64,000 bases of DNA from Candidatus Poribacteria bacterium. Lineage in GTDB: Bacteria > Poribacteria > WGA-4E > UBA9662. Below are positions 26,363 to 35,474 of this stretch, piece by piece. The notes under the pieces are model-generated. The model made no database searches, was not told where the DNA came from, and worked only from the letters and a program-made list of their open reading frames with translations. Location of the stretch: positions 1-64,000 of the forward strand of contig DTUY01000088.1 of NCBI GenBank assembly GCA_012963885.1, read 5' to 3'. Within the stretch, counting starts at the first letter, position 1. Each line of letters begins with the position of its first letter. Both the position numbers and the translations under genes were made by a program.

Positions 26363-29300
26363 GTGTTTTCTAGAGCAAAAATACTATCCCTCATTTTTCT
26401 TGTACTCGCATTCTTTCCGTTTGCATCAATTGCACAAAATAACACCTTTATTTTTGCAGTTACTGGCGAAGTAAAACAACCTGATGGGACTCCTGCGGCA
26501 AAAGGGTTAACCGTTGCTGTTACAAATGCAACTAGAAACCTGACCCGCACCACAACATTGGGAAAACGTATCGAAGGTGAATATATTGTTCACTTCCTCA
26601 GCACAACAGGGACTCCTGTCGCCAAGACCGGCGATTTACTAAAGATACGAATCACAAATCCTGATGGTGGTCTGCCTGATGGTGGTCTGATTGTTGAAGG
26701 AAGTCATAAAATTGTAAGTGCTGAAATACAGGTTTCGAGTGCCATAGTTAATCTGCAAATTAAGCTTCAAGGTGTATCATTGTCGCGAGCACTTTCGAAA
26801 GTTGAGCTTGTTCCCCTCAAGTCAGTTGTCGCTGATGGTAAAACAACTGCAGAAATATATGTGACTTTGAAAGATATTCGAAATATTCCAGTGGCAGGAC
26901 AACGCTTTCTGGTGACTGCAACTGGATCAGATAATATAATTTCTCCAACTTCTCCTACCAATGTAAGTGGTGAAGCTGTTGCAGAGATTAGCTCGATAAA
27001 AGCAGAAAAAAAAATCGTTACGGTCACCATTGGCGACATTGCTTTGGTGCCAATCACTATCCAATTTGCCGCTGGAGATCCGCATCCTGAGAAATCGATG
27101 GTTCGCGTTAACGAAGTCCAAGTACCTGCTGACAATAAATCTGTGGCTAACATTGAGGTTCAGCTAATAGATCTATATGAAAATCCAGTTACTGGCAGAA
27201 CTATCGAAGTTATAAGTACTGGAACTGATAATACAATTACGATGGATGAACAAACAAATATTAATGGACGTGTCAAAGGAACGATCACCAGTAAAAAAGC
27301 GGAAATCAAAATTCTGACTATCAGAGATGCCCACAGTGGCATTTCCCTGATAGAAAAACCTCATATTGATTTCATCGCTGGAAAGCTCAGCCAAAGCCAA
27401 TCGTTAATTACTGCCTCATCACCGATCGTTGCTGATGGAAAAGCTAAAAGCTTGGTGACGATTACTCTTATGGATCAATTCGTTAATCCAATCAGTGATG
27501 AAGAAGCAAAGATAAACGTCAGTGGGTCAAATAATGAAGTAATGCAATCTACAGCCTTGACTGATTCATATGGTAAAACGGTAGCGCAGATTACATCAAC
27601 TAAAGCCGAAACCAAATACATTACTGCAGATGTGCGAGGTGTTCCTCTCGTAGCTACGGCAAAAGTGGAGTTCTTACCAACATTTTTAGATACTACAACT
27701 GTGACATTAGATCCGGACACTTTGCCTGCAGATGGCGTATCAACTTCAGTGGTAGTGGTAAGCGTTATTGATACTTTTGGCAATCGTATTGATTCCCACA
27801 AACCCACTCTAAAAGTCACAGACGGCACAGTCAGCGAAGCCCAATTCCAACCGGATGAAGGAGTGTGGCTAGCCATGTATACAGCAGGTAGAGTGCCCGG
27901 CTCCAATGTGGTAAGCGCCTTGATTGATAACGTGGTTCAGACTAGTATGACTATTACTCTGACTAAGCCTGATCAAACAAGCCAGCGAATTAATTCTACA
28001 TCGACCTTACCTGCATCTGGGGTTACTAATGACGTTATAGTTTTTCAACTGGTTGGAACAAGCGGTGGTAAGGCAACTGTTTCGATCAATGGAATTGAAG
28101 GCGTGAGCGATCTCCCGATGGCTGAAAGCACAACTTCACCCGGCATATACACTATACCATACACAATCAAGGAAGGAGACCAAGTTTCGAATGTGCCTGT
28201 CATTTTTAGGCTCAACACAGCGATAGATCAATCTAAGATTGTCTATATCAATGCAAGTGGGGTCTCGGTCAAAATCGAGTTTTTGGGTGAAAAAACCGCA
28301 CGGCTTGGGATTGTAAAGAAAATTCGGGGTAAGCTTATCCCAGAGATTCCTGATCAGTTGCTACAATTTGCAATTAATAAACCAGATGGCAGTGATACCT
28401 CTATTAAGGATGTCAAAACAGATAGATCTGGGCAATTTTCATTCAACTTGGCATTTGATCTGTCAGGTGGTTGGTTCATTAACGCTAATTATGGTGGAAA
28501 TGCCATCTACCTGCCAGCGTCAGGATCTGCTGTATATGTTTCCATTATGAATGTTGGTAAGGCAATTATTGTTCTTGGTGGTAATCCGCAGACCAATCCG
28601 ATTTGGGATGCCTTCAGAATAAACGCGGAATTTGTCCATCACACTTTTATTACTCGCGGGCTTGACCCTGATAATGACATTAAATTTTTCTCTTCGGATC
28701 CAAATCGCACGGCTAACGCTGATGATTTCTCTACGCTTGCTAATCTTGAGGAGGCAATCGATATCTGGGCCAAACCACAATTGGGTTTACAGTCACCTCT
28801 TTTTCTTTACCTCATCTCTTCAAACCTTGGTCCTGATTTCCTGGTAAATGATAAAAACATCTTAACACCTGATCTCCTTGATAATTGGTTGGATGTAGTC
28901 CCAGATGGAACGCCGATATTCATCGTGGTTGAAGCAAGTTATAGTGGTAATTTTATCACTCAGTCACGTGATGGTATGTCTGTACTCTCAACTCCAAACC
29001 GCACAATCGTAACCAGCGCACACAGTAGCCGACAAAACCGGATTATGGTAAATGGTTACTCTTTTTCGCGCCTTTTCTTTAATCAGATTCGAGCAAATAA
29101 AGCTATTGGTGAGGCCTTTATCACCGCCCGTAGCACCATGCAATCCACACCAGTTTACCAACTACAGTATCCCCAGATTGATAGCAACAGCAATGGTTTG
29201 GCCAATGAAGCACGAGACCTAACCGTCGCATCCTCGCTATATATCCCTGTGCCTATAGAAGTCAAATCTACGGCCCCTATTCTGGTAGAGATGATATCGA

Positions 29301-30685
29301 AAAATCGCACTTTACCACCTGATACCAGATTACTAACCGTCGAAGTAGTGGCATCAAATCCTGATACTATTGAGGTGAGAGCAACTATCATTCCTCCTTC
29401 ATTTGACCCTAACGAGAAAATTGATCAATGGTCAGATTTGAAGTTTGATCAAATCTCGCTGGTAACAGGCGGCAGCGAAGTATATAGTGGCATCTACGAT
29501 AATCTTTCTGATCCGGGTGATTACATTATTTATGCCCATGCCGTACGAACTGACGGGGTTGTTTTTTATGCTGATTCACCTATTAAGATTAGGCTGAAAG
29601 CAGCTATAGATCCCTCCAAACCAACTGTTTTGTTAGATAGATGCTACACTACCAGCCAAGCCTGCGATCAGCCAGTCGAAGTTGGAAGTGTCTTTGAATT
29701 AGTGATGCGGGTTGAAAATATTGCAGGGCTTCAAGGTTTTGGCACCACAGTCCAGTATAATCCAAGTCAGGTTGATGCAATTTCCGTTTCCGAAGGTGAA
29801 TTCCTAAAGCGCGGAGGTACAGATACACGACCTGCCCAGTTAATTATTGATGAAGTGAATGATAATATTAAAATTACAATTTATCGACTCGGCGAAAATG
29901 GTATGAGTGGTGACGGGATATTGGCCAACATTAAGTTCCGCACCAAAGATGTAGATGCGGCAGAAATTACCTTTGAGAAAGCGGATTTTTCTGATGTTAA
30001 TGCAAATTCCATCTCTGTTAACTTGGTTGATGCTTTGATCCCAATTAAGGGTTTCTTGCCACCATGGGATATTAATCAGGATGGTACTATTAACATCTTC
30101 GATTTGGTCCTGGCTGGCAACCAAATGGGTCAAAAGGGAAAAGGGTTGACGGGGGATGTAAATCAAGACAATCAAGTTGATATTTTCGATATTGTTTTAA
30201 TTGGTAACCACTTGGGAGAAGACAGTATGCTTTCCTCACCTGAGATTATCCACTCGCTACCAATTACTTCACTGCCTATTCTTAGGGAAATACAGTCTGA
30301 ACTTCGGCTTAAATTGGCACTGTCCGAATCGGATCGTGGTTTTCTTACAACACAGAATATAGTCGACTATCTCATTGCTTCCCTTGAAAATCAGAATCCA
30401 AATACAGTGCTTTACCAGAATTATCCGAATCCTTTCAATCCGGAAACTTGGATACCATTTGAGATAGCAGAAAATTACCTGGTATTAATACAGATCTACA
30501 ACGCAAACGGAAATTTTATTCGTCAGCTCAATCTAGGTTTTTGTTCAAAAGGAATCTATACGAGTAAAGGCAGGGCGGCATATTGGGATGGCTGTAACCA
30601 GCATGGCGAAAGAGTATCGAGTGGCATGTACTTCTACTTGCTTAATAATTCGGATCAGCTTCGGAAAATGATAATCTTGAAATAG
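26363..30685 (+). CDS. Secreted Ig-like repeat protein with inactive caspase/C13-like domain, cohesin-like and dockerin modules
   Basis: A 1440-aa protein. The GTG at 26363 is the only possible start because a TAA directly precedes it; it gives a good signal peptide (LSLIFLVLAFFPFASIA). About residues 145-520 hold four Big_1/invasin-type Ig repeats (VADGKTTAEIYVTLKD and similar). About residues 735-965 resemble the C13/legumain-like caspase fold found in secreted bacterial proteins, but the catalytic His is Ser820 (LFLYLISSNLG where 'LFIYLVDHGG' is expected) and the catalytic Cys is Ser859 (VEASYSGNF versus 'DACESGSF'). A cohesin-like beta-sandwich follows (about 1090-1230). Next comes a two-loop type I dockerin at about 1236-1289 (DINQDGTINIFDLV, DVNQDNQVDIFDIV). 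The tail NYPNPFNPETWIPFEIAE...GERVSSGMYFYLL is the lineage's C-terminal sorting/FlgD-like module. It is probably a surface or extracellular scaffold, not a protease. Confidence 0.82.
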   Translation: MFSRAKILSLIFLVLAFFPFASIAQNNTFIFAVTGEVKQPDGTPAAKGLTVAVTNATRNLTRTTTLGKRIEGEYIVHFLSTTGTPVAKTGDLLKIRITNPDGGLPDGGLIVEGSHKIVSAEIQVSSAIVNLQIKLQGVSLSRALSKVELVPLKSVVADGKTTAEIYVTLKDIRNIPVAGQRFLVTATGSDNIISPTSPTNVSGEAVAEISSIKAEKKIVTVTIGDIALVPITIQFAAGDPHPEKSMVRVNEVQVPADNKSVANIEVQLIDLYENPVTGRTIEVISTGTDNTITMDEQTNINGRVKGTITSKKAEIKILTIRDAHSGISLIEKPHIDFIAGKLSQSQSLITASSPIVADGKAKSLVTITLMDQFVNPISDEEAKINVSGSNNEVMQSTALTDSYGKTVAQITSTKAETKYITADVRGVPLVATAKVEFLPTFLDTTTVTLDPDTLPADGVSTSVVVVSVIDTFGNRIDSHKPTLKVTDGTVSEAQFQPDEGVWLAMYTAGRVPGSNVVSALIDNVVQTSMTITLTKPDQTSQRINSTSTLPASGVTNDVIVFQLVGTSGGKATVSINGIEGVSDLPMAESTTSPGIYTIPYTIKEGDQVSNVPVIFRLNTAIDQSKIVYINASGVSVKIEFLGEKTARLGIVKKIRGKLIPEIPDQLLQFAINKPDGSDTSIKDVKTDRSGQFSFNLAFDLSGGWFINANYGGNAIYLPASGSAVYVSIMNVGKAIIVLGGNPQTNPIWDAFRINAEFVHHTFITRGLDPDNDIKFFSSDPNRTANADDFSTLANLEEAIDIWAKPQLGLQSPLFLYLISSNLGPDFLVNDKNILTPDLLDNWLDVVPDGTPIFIVVEASYSGNFITQSRDGMSVLSTPNRTIVTSAHSSRQNRIMVNGYSFSRLFFNQIRANKAIGEAFITARSTMQSTPVYQLQYPQIDSNSNGLANEARDLTVASSLYIPVPIEVKSTAPILVEMISKNRTLPPDTRLLTVEVVASNPDTIEVRATIIPPSFDPNEKIDQWSDLKFDQISLVTGGSEVYSGIYDNLSDPGDYIIYAHAVRTDGVVFYADSPIKIRLKAAIDPSKPTVLLDRCYTTSQACDQPVEVGSVFELVMRVENIAGLQGFGTTVQYNPSQVDAISVSEGEFLKRGGTDTRPAQLIIDEVNDNIKITIYRLGENGMSGDGILANIKFRTKDVDAAEITFEKADFSDVNANSISVNLVDALIPIKGFLPPWDINQDGTINIFDLVLAGNQMGQKGKGLTGDVNQDNQVDIFDIVLIGNHLGEDSMLSSPEIIHSLPITSLPILREIQSELRLKLALSESDRGFLTTQNIVDYLIASLENQNPNTVLYQNYPNPFNPETWIPFEIAENYLVLIQIYNANGNFIRQLNLGFCSKGIYTSKGRAAYWDGCNQHGERVSSGMYFYLLNNSDQLRKMIILK

Positions 30686-30688
30686 ATC

Positions 30689-30704
30689 TATTCAAATTTG
30701 AATA
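30689..30704. repeat. 16-bp perfect palindrome after the secreted-protein gene
   Basis: TATTCAAATTTGAATA, directly downstream of the stop codon and abutting the terminator hairpin. Function unknown; it could extend the 3' RNA structure. Confidence 0.5.
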
Positions 30705-30732
30705 TGCGTGTTGCTGCGCGCATAATTTTTTT
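30703..30732 (+). terminator. Rho-independent terminator
   Basis: TATGCGTG (30703-30710) pairs with CGCGCATA (30717-30724) with one G-T wobble and a 6-nt loop. A run of seven T's follows (30726-30732). It ends the secreted-protein transcript. Confidence 0.65.
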
Positions 30733-30741
30733 GCTTTTCTT

Positions 30742-30776
30742 TTAACATTTGTGAAGTTTTCTTTCACAAATGTTAA
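30742..30776. promoter_or_regulatory. 35-bp palindrome upstream of the restriction-modification gene
   Basis: TTAACATTTGTGAA (30742-30755) and TTCACAAATGTTAA (30763-30776) are perfect 14-bp arms around GTTTTCT. No T-run follows on either strand, so it does not look like a terminator. It ends 34 nt before the start codon of the restriction-modification gene, a position expected for an operator or attenuating hairpin. Confidence 0.55.
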
Positions 30777-30810
30777 CGGCGCCCAAAATCATAACCGCTA
30801 GCAATATTAT

Positions 30811-33800
30811 ATGACAAGTTATGTTATAAATCGAGCTCTTTTTTCAGATTATTATCTGGATTTTGTTGTTCCAGATCTATTTGATCAAAGAAACTCCCTT
30901 GAAATTGAATTCGTATTCAACGAAATTCGACGGCTGTATAAAAAGATTCGATTGATCAAGTCAAATCTCCTTGAGGCACAAACTGAAGGGAATTTTATCC
31001 GTCCGGTGCTAGAATTGCTTGGACACCATTTTGCAGTTCAACCAACGCTTCGAACATCCCAAGGAGTAAAGAGACCCGATTATGTGTTTTTTCCCAACTC
31101 GGATGCGTTTGAATTTTCCCAACCCCGCATAAACACAAAATCTTTTTTTAAAACAGCAGTTGCTATTGGTGACGCAAAGGCATGGTCAAGAGATCTCGAC
31201 CGCAAGTACAAGAGCAGTTCAGACGCTTTCACCAATATGAATCCAAGTTTCCAAATTGATTTCTATCTACGTGAAACCGATAGAGTTTGGGGAATTCTGA
31301 CCAATGGGCGCCAATGGCGACTTTACCACCGAAATACCAGTTATCGGTTGGATCAATTCTACCAATTCAATTTGGAAGATATACTGGAGTCAGACAAATA
31401 TGACCTCGATTCATTCTGCTATTTCTATTACTTTTTCCGGCGCGAAGCCCTTGTTATCAATCATAATGGGAAATCTTTCCTTGATCAGATTTATGAAGAA
31501 AGCAAAGAACACACAGTAGGGGTTTCCGAGGACCTTGAGATTCGTGTCTATAAGGCGTTAAAGATCTTGATGCAAGGTTTCCTAGACTTCTCACGAAACC
31601 GACTTGAAGCCTCACCAGAATTAGTCCAACAAGTGCACGAAAATAGCTTAATCCTGTTATACCGGATCCTGTTTGTCCTTCATTCAGAAGTCCGGAACCT
31701 CCTGCCAATTGATAACCCTCATTATGCCAATGATCATAGTTTGTCCAAACTGGCGGCGGATGCGCATCAACGTATTGAGGAACAACGGTATATTTTGCCA
31801 ACAATGAATGACTACTGGTCACGTCTGCGAGGATTGTTCCAACTAATTAATGATGGCTGGGAAGAATTTATTCCCCAGTATAATGGTGGCTTGTTTTGTC
31901 CAAAACGTTATCCTTTTCTGGAAACATATGAAATTGGAAATCAAGCATTGACTAAGGCTTTGGATCTTGTAACTTACACTAAAGATGGCGAACGAATTGC
32001 CTACCGGGATCTAGATGCTCGCCATTTGTGGAACGTTTATCAAAGCCTACTTGACCTAAAACCTTCCTTTGAAGATAGCACCATTGATTTCATCCAACCA
32101 AAGGCCAAAAAGCGTAGCGCCAAAAATGGTCAGACCCCTGACTATATTAGTCGATATATTGTTGAACAGACTCTCGAACCGTTGTGTAAAGAAAAGGATG
32201 TTGAGGATATCTTGCAGCTTAAAGTCCTTGATCCAGCTGTTGGTAGTGGGTACTTCTTAATCGAGGTCGTTGATTTCTTGGCCGAGGAGATTGTCAAACG
32301 TGTGGACACACCGTTACCTTCTGACGTTGATTCAGAAATCAGTTACTGGCGCCGGCGCGTTGTGGAATCTTGTGTTTACGGTGTCAGTCTTGATCCCGCT
32401 GCAGTTGAGTTGGCTAAACTTTCTCTCTGGTTACATACAGTGGCAAAAAACGAGCCACTTTCGTTTCTAGATCACCATGTTCGTTGTGGGAACTCCTTAC
32501 TTGGTGCTGAAATAGTAGATTTGGCCAATCCTCCAGTTGTTGAAGATAGGCGAAGAAGAATTACATCGAGTAGTGCGCTTCAAGTCGAGCTGAATCTTTC
32601 CTTCGATTTCACGGATACCGCTGCGCGTGCGATTCAAAATTATTTGGAAATTGAGGAAACAGAGAGTAGCCACGCAATTCACATAGACCTAAAAGAACAG
32701 AGGCTTGACAGCGCCGAAGTTATGCTTCACCCCTACAAAGAAATCGCCAATCTATGGTTGAGTTGTTATTTTGGAAACGAAGTTACCAGATCTGATTATC
32801 ATTCAGTCCTCGACATGTTACAAACCAATGGATTAGAAAAAATCAAGTCCATACCCTGCTTTGCAGTAGCTCAGGAGATTGCAGAGAAAAGCTGTTTCTT
32901 TCATTGGGAGATAGAGTTTCCTGAAGTCTTCCGCGATAGATCTGGGCGGCTAAAGGAAAATGGCGGTTTTTCAGCAGTGGTGGGAAATCCTCCCTGCCTC
33001 AGACAAGAAGAAATTGGTGAGGAGAAAAAATACTTAGCGACTTATAAAACGTATAACGGTGTGGCAGATCTGTATGTGTATTTCATAGAAAGATCACATT
33101 ATCTGTTAAAGAATCGTGGGCGTTTTGGCATGGTAACCTCCAATAAGTTTATTCGCTCAAAGTACGGAAGAAATTTACGGAGATACCTTGAAACTGATGT
33201 ACAACTCTGTCAAATCATTGATTTTGGGGACTTACCTGTTTTTGAAAATACTGCGTTGATGGCTTCTATTATTTTGACAGAAAATGTGCCGTCGAAGGAA
33301 AATTTTCTGCCTCAGTATACGGAGATTGAGAGTCTTGAATTTGATTCCTTTGATACAGAGGTAAATCGCGTCTCTCGTCTTCTGGATAGCAACGCCCTGC
33401 AAGACGGAAACTGGATAGCATCACGTGTTAACGACATAGATTTTGATATTCAAGCTCGTACACTTCCACTAGGCGATTACTGTCAGGCCAAGATTCGGCG
33501 TGGCGTTATGACAGGACTAAATCAGGCATTTGTGATCAATGCCGAAACACGAAAAAAACTTATCGCTCAAGATGGGAATTCTGTTGATATACTGAAACCA
33601 CTTGTGGCAGGAAATAATATTCGGGAATATTATGTTAAATTTGAAGATTATTATTTAATCTGGGCGGTAAACGGCGTGGATATTCAGAGATATCCAGCAG
33701 TTTTTGAGCATCTCAATCGTTTCAAGGATTCGCTGGAGAACAGACGAGATAAGGGAGATCATTGGTGGGAAATAAGAAGTTGCCGTTACGCGGTAGAGTT

Positions 33801-34566
33801 TGAGATGTCAAAGATCATGTTCCCTGACTTGGGAGCAAATTGTCGATTCTGTCTGGATAAAAGTGGACTCTTTCTAATCAACAACGCCTATTTTATTGCT
33901 GAAGACGATTATTATTTGCTAGCCCTATTAAATTCTCAATTTGCTTGGGAGTATTTGAAACGAATTTGTACTAGGTTTAGGGGTAAGACTTTGCGGTTCA
34001 GCAAGCAGTATTTGGAGAAGGTGCCAATTTGCGTCATAGATTTCACGATGCCGACAAAGGAACGGAGACTTTTACTTGAAAAGGCAAAATGGCTTTATAA
34101 TAGGTGCTTGGAAAAGAATGATATTGCTTGTTTGCTTGGATTTGTAGATTATCATATTTCAGAAAAACAAGCGGATATAGTCTATGACCTTTTATCATTC
34201 CTTGCTAAAAAAATGAGCGCTGATAATTTAGCTTTATACCAGGAAAAATCTGGATTCCTCAAATGGTTGGAACGCAAGATCGGTTTTTCGGTTGATGAAC
34301 TTAAAAACAAAAGAATTATCGAAAACTATCAGCATATCAGCTTATCAGAGGTAATTTCAGTTCTCAAAAAAAATCAGAAGATGATCCCAATAGAAGTGTC
34401 AAGTCGCAATTTTCAGGAATCGGTTGAGACCGAATTCTGTATCAGTTGTGAAAGGTTACATCCCCTTTCACTCCGAGTTGTAAAAACAGATCAGCTGATC
34501 AATGAAATCGTTTTTAAGCTTTACGGCTTGACAAGTGGTCAGTTTGAAAAATCTAAAACAAAGTAG
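30811..34566 (+). CDS. Single-polypeptide restriction-modification enzyme (Type IIG, Eco57I-like)
   Basis: A 1251-aa fusion. The N-terminus has a PD-(D/E)xK nuclease pattern: RPD90YVFFP followed by AVAIGD121AK123AW. A long helical connector follows. The N6-adenine methyltransferase has motif I VLDPAVGSGYFLIEV (about 472-486) for S-adenosylmethionine and motif IV N726-P-P-C729 in VVGNPPCLRQEEIG. The usual fourth residue is Tyr, Phe or Trp, so Cys is unusual. The C-terminal third carries a TaqI-type specificity domain (RRGVMTGLNQAFVIN...ILKPLVAGNNIREY). One protein would recognise, methylate and cut DNA. No separate methylase or specificity gene is adjacent. A PglX-like phage-defence methylase was considered, but the N-terminal nuclease and lack of other BREX genes argue against it. 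It converges with folD, overlapping by 14 nt. Confidence 0.85.
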   Translation: MTSYVINRALFSDYYLDFVVPDLFDQRNSLEIEFVFNEIRRLYKKIRLIKSNLLEAQTEGNFIRPVLELLGHHFAVQPTLRTSQGVKRPDYVFFPNSDAFEFSQPRINTKSFFKTAVAIGDAKAWSRDLDRKYKSSSDAFTNMNPSFQIDFYLRETDRVWGILTNGRQWRLYHRNTSYRLDQFYQFNLEDILESDKYDLDSFCYFYYFFRREALVINHNGKSFLDQIYEESKEHTVGVSEDLEIRVYKALKILMQGFLDFSRNRLEASPELVQQVHENSLILLYRILFVLHSEVRNLLPIDNPHYANDHSLSKLAADAHQRIEEQRYILPTMNDYWSRLRGLFQLINDGWEEFIPQYNGGLFCPKRYPFLETYEIGNQALTKALDLVTYTKDGERIAYRDLDARHLWNVYQSLLDLKPSFEDSTIDFIQPKAKKRSAKNGQTPDYISRYIVEQTLEPLCKEKDVEDILQLKVLDPAVGSGYFLIEVVDFLAEEIVKRVDTPLPSDVDSEISYWRRRVVESCVYGVSLDPAAVELAKLSLWLHTVAKNEPLSFLDHHVRCGNSLLGAEIVDLANPPVVEDRRRRITSSSALQVELNLSFDFTDTAARAIQNYLEIEETESSHAIHIDLKEQRLDSAEVMLHPYKEIANLWLSCYFGNEVTRSDYHSVLDMLQTNGLEKIKSIPCFAVAQEIAEKSCFFHWEIEFPEVFRDRSGRLKENGGFSAVVGNPPCLRQEEIGEEKKYLATYKTYNGVADLYVYFIERSHYLLKNRGRFGMVTSNKFIRSKYGRNLRRYLETDVQLCQIIDFGDLPVFENTALMASIILTENVPSKENFLPQYTEIESLEFDSFDTEVNRVSRLLDSNALQDGNWIASRVNDIDFDIQARTLPLGDYCQAKIRRGVMTGLNQAFVINAETRKKLIAQDGNSVDILKPLVAGNNIREYYVKFEDYYLIWAVNGVDIQRYPAVFEHLNRFKDSLENRRDKGDHWWEIRSCRYAVEFEMSKIMFPDLGANCRFCLDKSGLFLINNAYFIAEDDYYLLALLNSQFAWEYLKRICTRFRGKTLRFSKQYLEKVPICVIDFTMPTKERRLLLEKAKWLYNRCLEKNDIACLLGFVDYHISEKQADIVYDLLSFLAKKMSADNLALYQEKSGFLKWLERKIGFSVDELKNKRIIENYQHISLSEVISVLKKNQKMIPIEVSSRNFQESVETEFCISCERLHPLSLRVVKTDQLINEIVFKLYGLTSGQFEKSKTK

Positions 34567-35401
34567 TTGCCAACTTCAAGGTATTTTCAAGCAAGATGGC
34601 ACGCGTCATCGGTCCGACTCCCCCAGGTACCGGTGTGATAAAACCAGCGACTTTGGATACTGTCTCGAAATCGATGTCTCCGATCAGGGCGTTATCAACA
34701 CGGTTAATGCCCACATCGATGACAATGGCTTCTGGTTTTACCATCTTCTCAGTAATGAACTTTGGCTCTCCTACCGCGACGACAAGAATATCAGCTTTGC
34801 TGGTCTCTGAACCAAGATTCGCCGTTCGGGAATGACAGAATGTGACAGTTGCGTTTCGGTTCAGTAGAAGCAAACCAATTGGTTTGCCTACAAGTCTGCT
34901 GCGTCCAACACAAACGACGCGCTTTCCTTCAGTTTCCACTTCTGTTTTTTCAATCAAGCGCAGAATCCCTCCTGGTGTGCAAGGCAATACACGTTCTTGT
35001 CCAATCAGCAAGTTACCCAGGTTTATCGTTCCCAACCCATCCGCGTCTTTTTGGGGCAAAATTGAATCAATTACTATTTGTTCATCAATATGATTAGGCA
35101 TTGGCATCTGCACCAAAATACCATGAATTTGGCTTGATTGGTTTAATTGTTTAACGAGATCAATGACCTGTTTCTGTGAGGTATTTGATGGCAATCGGAT
35201 TACTTCAGAATGGAACCCAACATGCTCGCAATCCTTCTGTTTATGGTTGACATAAATCGTTGAAGCGGGATCGGTTCCAATCTGTATAACAGCCAATCCG
35301 GGTCTGAAATCAAGTTTTTTCACTTGGCAGCGTATATGATTTCGAATCGATTTTGCGATTTGCTTGCCGTCAATAATCTGTGATGACATATTATCTTTCA
35401 C
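34553..35401 (-). CDS. folD: Bifunctional methylenetetrahydrofolate dehydrogenase/cyclohydrolase
   Basis: A 282-aa protein of standard FolD length. It interconverts 5,10-methylene-, 5,10-methenyl- and 10-formyl-tetrahydrofolate in the cytoplasm, supplying one-carbon units for purines. Key residues are Tyr50-x-x-x-Lys54 in YVNHKQKDC, GILVQMPMP, the Asp of PQKDADG, PCTPGG, the NADP site VGRSRLVGKP and the C-terminal TPVPGGVGPMT. A second Met four residues in (MSSQIIDGK) is an equally good start. The end overlaps the restriction-modification gene tail by 14 nt on the opposite strand. purD, another purine gene, is 1.2 kb away. Confidence 0.95.
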   Translation of the reverse strand: MKDNMSSQIIDGKQIAKSIRNHIRCQVKKLDFRPGLAVIQIGTDPASTIYVNHKQKDCEHVGFHSEVIRLPSNTSQKQVIDLVKQLNQSSQIHGILVQMPMPNHIDEQIVIDSILPQKDADGLGTINLGNLLIGQERVLPCTPGGILRLIEKTEVETEGKRVVCVGRSRLVGKPIGLLLLNRNATVTFCHSRTANLGSETSKADILVVAVGEPKFITEKMVKPEAIVIDVGINRVDNALIGDIDFETVSKVAGFITPVPGGVGPMTRAILLENTLKLATTLF

Positions 35402-35474
35402 TACAAGTTTTTGCCTGATTTTCTATCTTTAAATTCTGTGTTTCAATCTGCAATAGGCAAGAACTTGTCTAACT

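Noticed and set aside
30811-34566. BREX PglX-type phage-defence methylase
   Set aside because: The N-terminal PD-(D/E)xK nuclease pattern and TaqI-like specificity domain fit a Type IIG enzyme, and no other BREX genes are nearby.
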